From Actinidia chinensis (taxonomy: Eukaryota > Streptophyta > Magnoliopsida > Ericales > Actinidiaceae): 22,500 nucleotides of DNA. Both the position numbers and the translations under genes were made by a program. Positions 19,095-22,500 of the stretch are shown piece after piece. The DNA is taken from assembly GCA_009663005.1 (NCBI GenBank), contig CM018908.1:8635095-8657594 (forward strand), given 5' to 3'. Under the pieces are notes generated by a model that was not told the DNA's origin, searched no databases, and worked only from the letters and a program-made list of their open reading frames with translations. Every line of letters starts with the position of its first letter. Positions within the stretch are counted from its first letter, which is position 1.

Positions 19095-19413
19095 TTCCAT
19101 GGCAAATGTGGCCAGACTCCGTTTGGCGCGTACGGGGCGAGTGGGCGGCGCGGTGGTGGCGCGTGGAAGACACTCGTCTTCTTCCTTCTTGCGCGAGTGA
19201 GGCGCGTGGATCGACGCAGGGCCGGAATTCAGGCGGCGCCGTGGGGCTCGTTGGAGTCGATTTTGACTCAGTTTGGTGCTGGAGCTTGTCTCGGATGAGA
19301 CGATCTGGTGGTATGCTCAAAACGCCTTTTGAGCACTTTGGATTTGGTCGAATTCGAAATCGGCTTCCGTCGCCGCCGGAATCGCTTCGGGGACTCTCCA
19401 GTGACTCGAACTT

Positions 19414-19426
19414 GGCTCTGATACCA
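19414..19426 (-). other. Primer-binding site (initiator Met tRNA)
   Basis: Minus-strand TGGTATCAGAGCC starts 2 bases after the 5' LTR end (…CACAACA, TT). It is complementary to the 3' end of plant initiator-Met tRNA and sets the orientation of the element. Confidence 0.85.
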
Positions 19427-19428
19427 AA

Positions 19429-20221
19429 TGTTGTGCCCAAGGGGGACTAGCCACCGTCACACTAACCATATCAACCACACACATGAGACAACGATCTACG
19501 TGGTTCGGCGAATTGCATACATCCACGGAGAGAACAATAATTCACTATCACAGAATAAAAAATTTTTACAATGAGACAATAGGGAGGAGAATTCCACTCA
19601 CCTCTCAGCACTTCTCTCTTTTCACATCTTCTCAGTATTGCTCTTTAATCTCACACAGCCACAACCCTCTCGCTCTCTGTGCTCTCAAAGCACCATAGAA
19701 AAACCCTCTCTCCCAGACCTCTGCACACAGCATTCTGCTGTGTGCCCCTATCAAAGCCCCCCCAGCCCCTTACATTTCTCTGCACCCCCGTCCCCTCCTT
19801 CTCTCTTCCTCCTGTCCTGTTCCTTTAAATTATTAAGCCCATAGAGAAGAAACAATGAGCTCATGGCTGAGCTCATAACAAGCCCCCCAATCTTGACACC
19901 AATGGAGGAGGAGGGAGCCTCCCCATCTTGAGACTTTCTTCTGCAGTCTTCTTTTTTTCGGGGCTTCTGACAACCGGCTTCGGTCAGAGCAATCTTCCTT
20001 CCTTTTCTCCCTTTTTCTTTTTCTCCTCCTTCTCTTTTTTCCATTTTCTCTTTCGTCTAGAAGAAGGTAGGTAAGATTTTAATGGGCCGTGGCCCCCTCA
20101 ACACCTTCCTTCTGGGGCTTGGGGCTTTGGCTTTTCCCCCCCTTTTCTTTCAATGGGTTGGGCCTTTTTCCAATTGGGCTGGGAATCCTTGGGGCCCCTT
20201 CCAATTGGGCTGGATTCAACA
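19429..20221 (-). repeat. 5' LTR of the copia element
   Basis: Starts TGTTGAATC and ends CACAACA on the minus strand, giving the usual TG...CA ends with TGTTG/CAACA inverted tips. Landmarks are shared with the other LTR (see there). It is longer than its partner mainly at the 20040-20215 side, where TTGGGCT-type words are repeated. Confidence 0.85.
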
Positions 20222-20470
20222 TAACCCCTAATCTTTCTTATCACAACTCAAAAACTCAGTGCCGAGAGGCAAGATCGTTAATGCCGAACACCTCCTCCGA
20301 AAGAAGATGAGACAAAAGGTAACGCAAAGTGTTTCGACCACGAAACCCTGCCAACATCAAGGACGAGTTCGCTACACTTGCATCAGATGCTAGGCTCAAT
20401 GACGATGCAATCACAAAGCAAGCAATCGAGTCGTATGTGGGGTCGTTGGTTTCTAAAAAATCATCGTTTT
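20222..20470 (+). CDS. Possible exon fragment of an unidentified gene
   Basis: Directly after the LTR the composition becomes codon-like. One frame (about 20250-20315) reads NSVPRGKIVNAEHLLRKKMR. Another (about 20325-20470) reads PRNPANIKDEFATLASDAR then LNDDAITKQAIESYVGS before a stop near 20491. The two frames are separated by a possible donor (AAAAGGTAACG) or by a one-base shift. The following 200 bases are AT-rich, like a 3' untranslated region. I do not recognise the protein and its conservation is untested. The retrotransposon may have landed in or beside this gene, or the fragment may belong to an older element. Confidence 0.3.
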
Positions 20471-21280
20471 TGGGTTGGACTTTGGTACTTTGAGTCCGAT
20501 TGGATTGGTGTTGGTTTTGTTGAACACTCTTAGAATTGTTGGCATCTGTGCAGGGGTATATAAATTAGTGGCACTTACATTAACATTCAATTTCTAACAT
20601 GTAAATTATGGGACTAATGTTGAGTTGGGTGAATGAATGACTGGTAGTTCTTATTATTTTTCTTTCCTAAAAATGTATCATTGCTTCTATTGAATCAGGT
20701 TTAAAATCGCTGTTAATTGTAACCGTAATTTGTATTTGGTGATTATGGCAATTTTATTGACCCAATTTCTTTTATTAAAATATCTAACAGGCGGGAAGAC
20801 CAAAATCTGTTAACATAACGTATCCAATCCCACCGAATATTTAGAACCTGAATTGAATTCTCATGTGGTCCATTATAATTGTTTACCAATCGTTTTTCTT
20901 ATGAAAACATTGAAGAAGAAGTAAAAGAAGGAAAACAAAATAGAGACACTTCAAGTATCCTCTACTAACCAACAACTCTTGATTATCTCGTAATAATCAA
21001 TCAAATTTTTTGAGAATTGATTAACATTCTAAAATACCATAAAAATTGCAAAGAAAGTAATATTAATAAACTTGTACAACACATATTAGCAATGCGAACA
21101 TGACGTTTTTTCTGTTGCAAAAAAAGACCAATATTTATTTTTTAAATTAAATGGACATTATTATGTAACGTCCCCACTTTCTCCTTTTGTTGCAATTCCG
21201 TCATAATTTTTCATTCGAATCATCCTTCCTCCTTGATACATCAAGTCCAACAACGGGCAACCTTTCAATACAAAAGGTTT
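20471..21280. other. AT-rich intergenic DNA
   Basis: No coding region seen. The first 300 bases could be the 3' end of the putative exon unit to the left, based only on composition. The rest is AT-rich with no repeats of note. Confidence 0.45.
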
Positions 21281-21292
21281 GTGTAAAATTCA

Positions 21293-21300
21293 TATATAAG
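21293..21300 (+). promoter_or_regulatory. Candidate TATA box
   Basis: TATATAAG, a near-consensus plant TATA element, lies in a mixed-composition region about 245 bases before the ATG of the short ORF at 21543. There is no direct evidence that it is used. Confidence 0.3.
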
Positions 21301-21542
21301 GGTGTTGTCATACTGAAACTGAAAGTTAAAGTTATTTATTTTAAAATTAAAAATTAAAAGTTTCTCAATAGAATTTTCCTGGAAATTAGCCTTCTTCCAG
21401 GTTTTTTTAAGTTATTTTTTAATTCATTAAACAGAAAAATATTAGAAGAAGAGATAAATTTTTTTATCAAAACCTTAATCTAAAATGATGGTTTTGGGTT
21501 ACCAATAGAAACTAACTATAAACATCATCATCAATCTGGAAT

Positions 21543-21659
21543 ATGATTCCTGTTCACTTTGTCGTCCTTTGGCTGTTGGTTCTCGTTGTGTTGACAGGTC
21601 CCACTGCTATGCCTGGCTTCACTCAGTTTTTTTTTTTTTTCTATTTTGGGGGTTTTTAA
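21543..21659 (+). CDS. Short ORF with signal-peptide-like start (possible gene 5' end)
   Basis: The 38-residue ORF begins MIPVHFVVLWLLVLVVLTGP: a short polar start, a strongly hydrophobic core of about 13 residues, then a small/polar segment (TGPTAMPGFTQ), as in a secreted or receptor protein's signal peptide. After Gln-28 the frame enters a run of 14 T (poly-Phe) and stops 11 codons later, so the protein is cut off there. The PTAMPGF stretch resembles the start of some malectin-like leucine-rich-repeat receptor kinases, but this is a weak impression. No downstream exon of such a gene is seen in the window. It may be a truncated gene or chance. Confidence 0.25.
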   Translation: MIPVHFVVLWLLVLVVLTGPTAMPGFTQFFFFFYFGGF

Positions 21660-22500
21660 TGAACCATGAGAACTGTTACTACTTGTGGAAATTAGAAACA
21701 CCGTTCCACACCATGGGTCCATTGGATCAAGACACTTTATGGGTACACACTAATACAAAAGGCCTCAACAAGTGAAATTGAATTTGCATAACACAACTGA
21801 AACCTGAGATAAAAAAGAAAAGCCGAAAGATTAGACAGAAGCCCTTAGGGTTCGACTTTGGGTTCACAAATTGAAATTCTAACCTCGTCACAATTCGAAC
21901 CAAACGTTTCAACAGCCCTGTCAATTTATGAACTTGACGAAATAATGGTTTTCCCTGTTCCCCACCAAAAATAATTTGGGGGAAACAACTTTGCAACGAA
22001 CTGAAGGCCCCTTTTAAAGCCCTAATTCCTATAATTAAAGATATATAATCCAAGCAATATTGACGACATTTGATTTTAAACAATGCCCCACATTTCAAGT
22101 AGAAAAGGGAATAAGTTGGTCGTCATTTGTGCAAAAGCCGTTATTTTTCCTCCCTTCTTTCCACTGATTGTTTTTCCACGGAAAATCATAATTCTTTCCG
22201 TGCAGTCAGCTATACAAATGCAGGCCTGCCCAGATTATTTTGAATTGTGATGCGTTAAAAAAATTTAGACTTAATTTGGTAAAATTAAAAAATTTAATTT
22301 AAACATATTCTGTTAGCAAGATCAACTCTGGGGATTTTATAAGATTTTTTTTCCCAAAACAAAACTAGAGATAGAAACCCTTCCACAAAACCAATCCTAC
22401 ATTTATTTTGTAATAGAGCGTCTGTGACCTAACTGGCACTGGTCAGCCGTTGTTACAAAAAGCTACAACTACAACACATTAGGGAAAAACAAAATCCTCA
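21660..22500. other. AT-rich intergenic DNA, nothing recognised
   Basis: No supported gene, repeat or RNA. A minus-strand frame of 123 codons (22098-21727) is open but has no recognisable features or codon-like composition. Confidence 0.5.

Larger units (their letters stand above)
16221..20221 (-). mobile_element. Ty1/copia-type LTR retrotransposon, internally deleted
   Basis: Two direct repeats of about 715 and 793 bp (16221-16935 and 19429-20221) bound a 2.5-kb interior. The element is on the minus strand: the primer-binding site TGGTATCAGAGCC, complementary to initiator-methionine tRNA as in many plant copia elements, lies 2 bases inside the right-hand LTR. A purine tract GGAGGGGGAGAT lies against the left-hand LTR. 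The interior carries remnants of gag with a zinc knuckle, a protease region and a GAG-pre-integrase motif, in copia order. No integrase, reverse transcriptase or RNase H can be recognised in about 500 bp left before the purine tract, so it is a deletion derivative. The LTRs differ at many positions (mostly indels, plus substitutions) and no 5-bp target duplication is evident (TAACC on the right, not repeated on the left), so it is old or its ends are altered. Confidence 0.8.

Noticed and set aside
19030..19450. 119-aa and 136-aa ORFs across the leader
   Set aside because: They cover the primer-binding site and leader, which are noncoding in copia elements; no recognised domain.
21727..22098. 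123-aa minus-strand ORF
   Set aside because: Open by length only; no family resemblance, no promoter or splice context seen.

Overview
This window looks like nuclear DNA of a dicot-type flowering plant. It is very AT-rich with long homopolymers and microsatellites, it carries the start of an intron-containing plant transcription elongation factor gene, and most of the rest is plant transposon sequence (a hAT-like MITE, foldback/TIR elements, a Ty1/copia retrotransposon). No rRNA, tRNA, CRISPR array or prokaryotic operon is visible. Homopolymer-type indels break several recognisable reading frames, so part of the sequence may be an unpolished long-read assembly rather than true decay.

Layout. 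Positions 1-3545 (minus strand): 5' end of an SPT5-type gene, with promoter and 5'UTR, exon 1 (3350-3029), a 2.7 kb intron holding a 154-bp hAT-like MITE (536-689), a frame-damaged exon 2 (326-92) and the start of intron 2. Positions 3546-5000: AT-rich intergenic DNA with a T15-A6-T36 homopolymer block and paired palindromes. Positions 5007-5743: a 737-bp foldback element with AT-rich terminal inverted repeats and pyrimidine/purine arms. Positions 5744-10575: AT-rich intergenic DNA with a cluster of ATATCCCATGGGATAT palindromes, small tandem duplications and an (AT)n(GT)n microsatellite. Positions 10576-13126: a composite 2.5-kb foldback-like element with three copies of one terminal sequence, an extreme G-run tract and a roughly 115-bp AT-rich minisatellite that switches orientation along its length. 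Positions 13127-15663: gene-poor AT-rich DNA. Positions 15664-15875: a small inverted-repeat MITE.

Positions 16221-20221: a minus-strand Ty1/copia-type LTR retrotransposon. Both LTRs, the primer-binding site and the polypurine tract can be placed. The interior retains only decayed gag (zinc knuckle), protease and GAG-pre-integrase remnants; integrase, reverse transcriptase and RNase H are not recognisable, so it is a deletion derivative. Its leader contains a striking array of GTCAA/TTGAC motifs and a hairpin. Just right of it (20222-20470) is a GC-richer, codon-like stretch that may be an exon of an unidentified gene. A TATA box at 21293 is followed by a 38-aa ORF that resembles a signal peptide.

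The genes do not form a pathway. SPT5 is the only confident host gene. The most unusual structure is the 10.6-13.1 kb foldback composite. All alignments were made by eye, so boundaries of degenerate elements are approximate.
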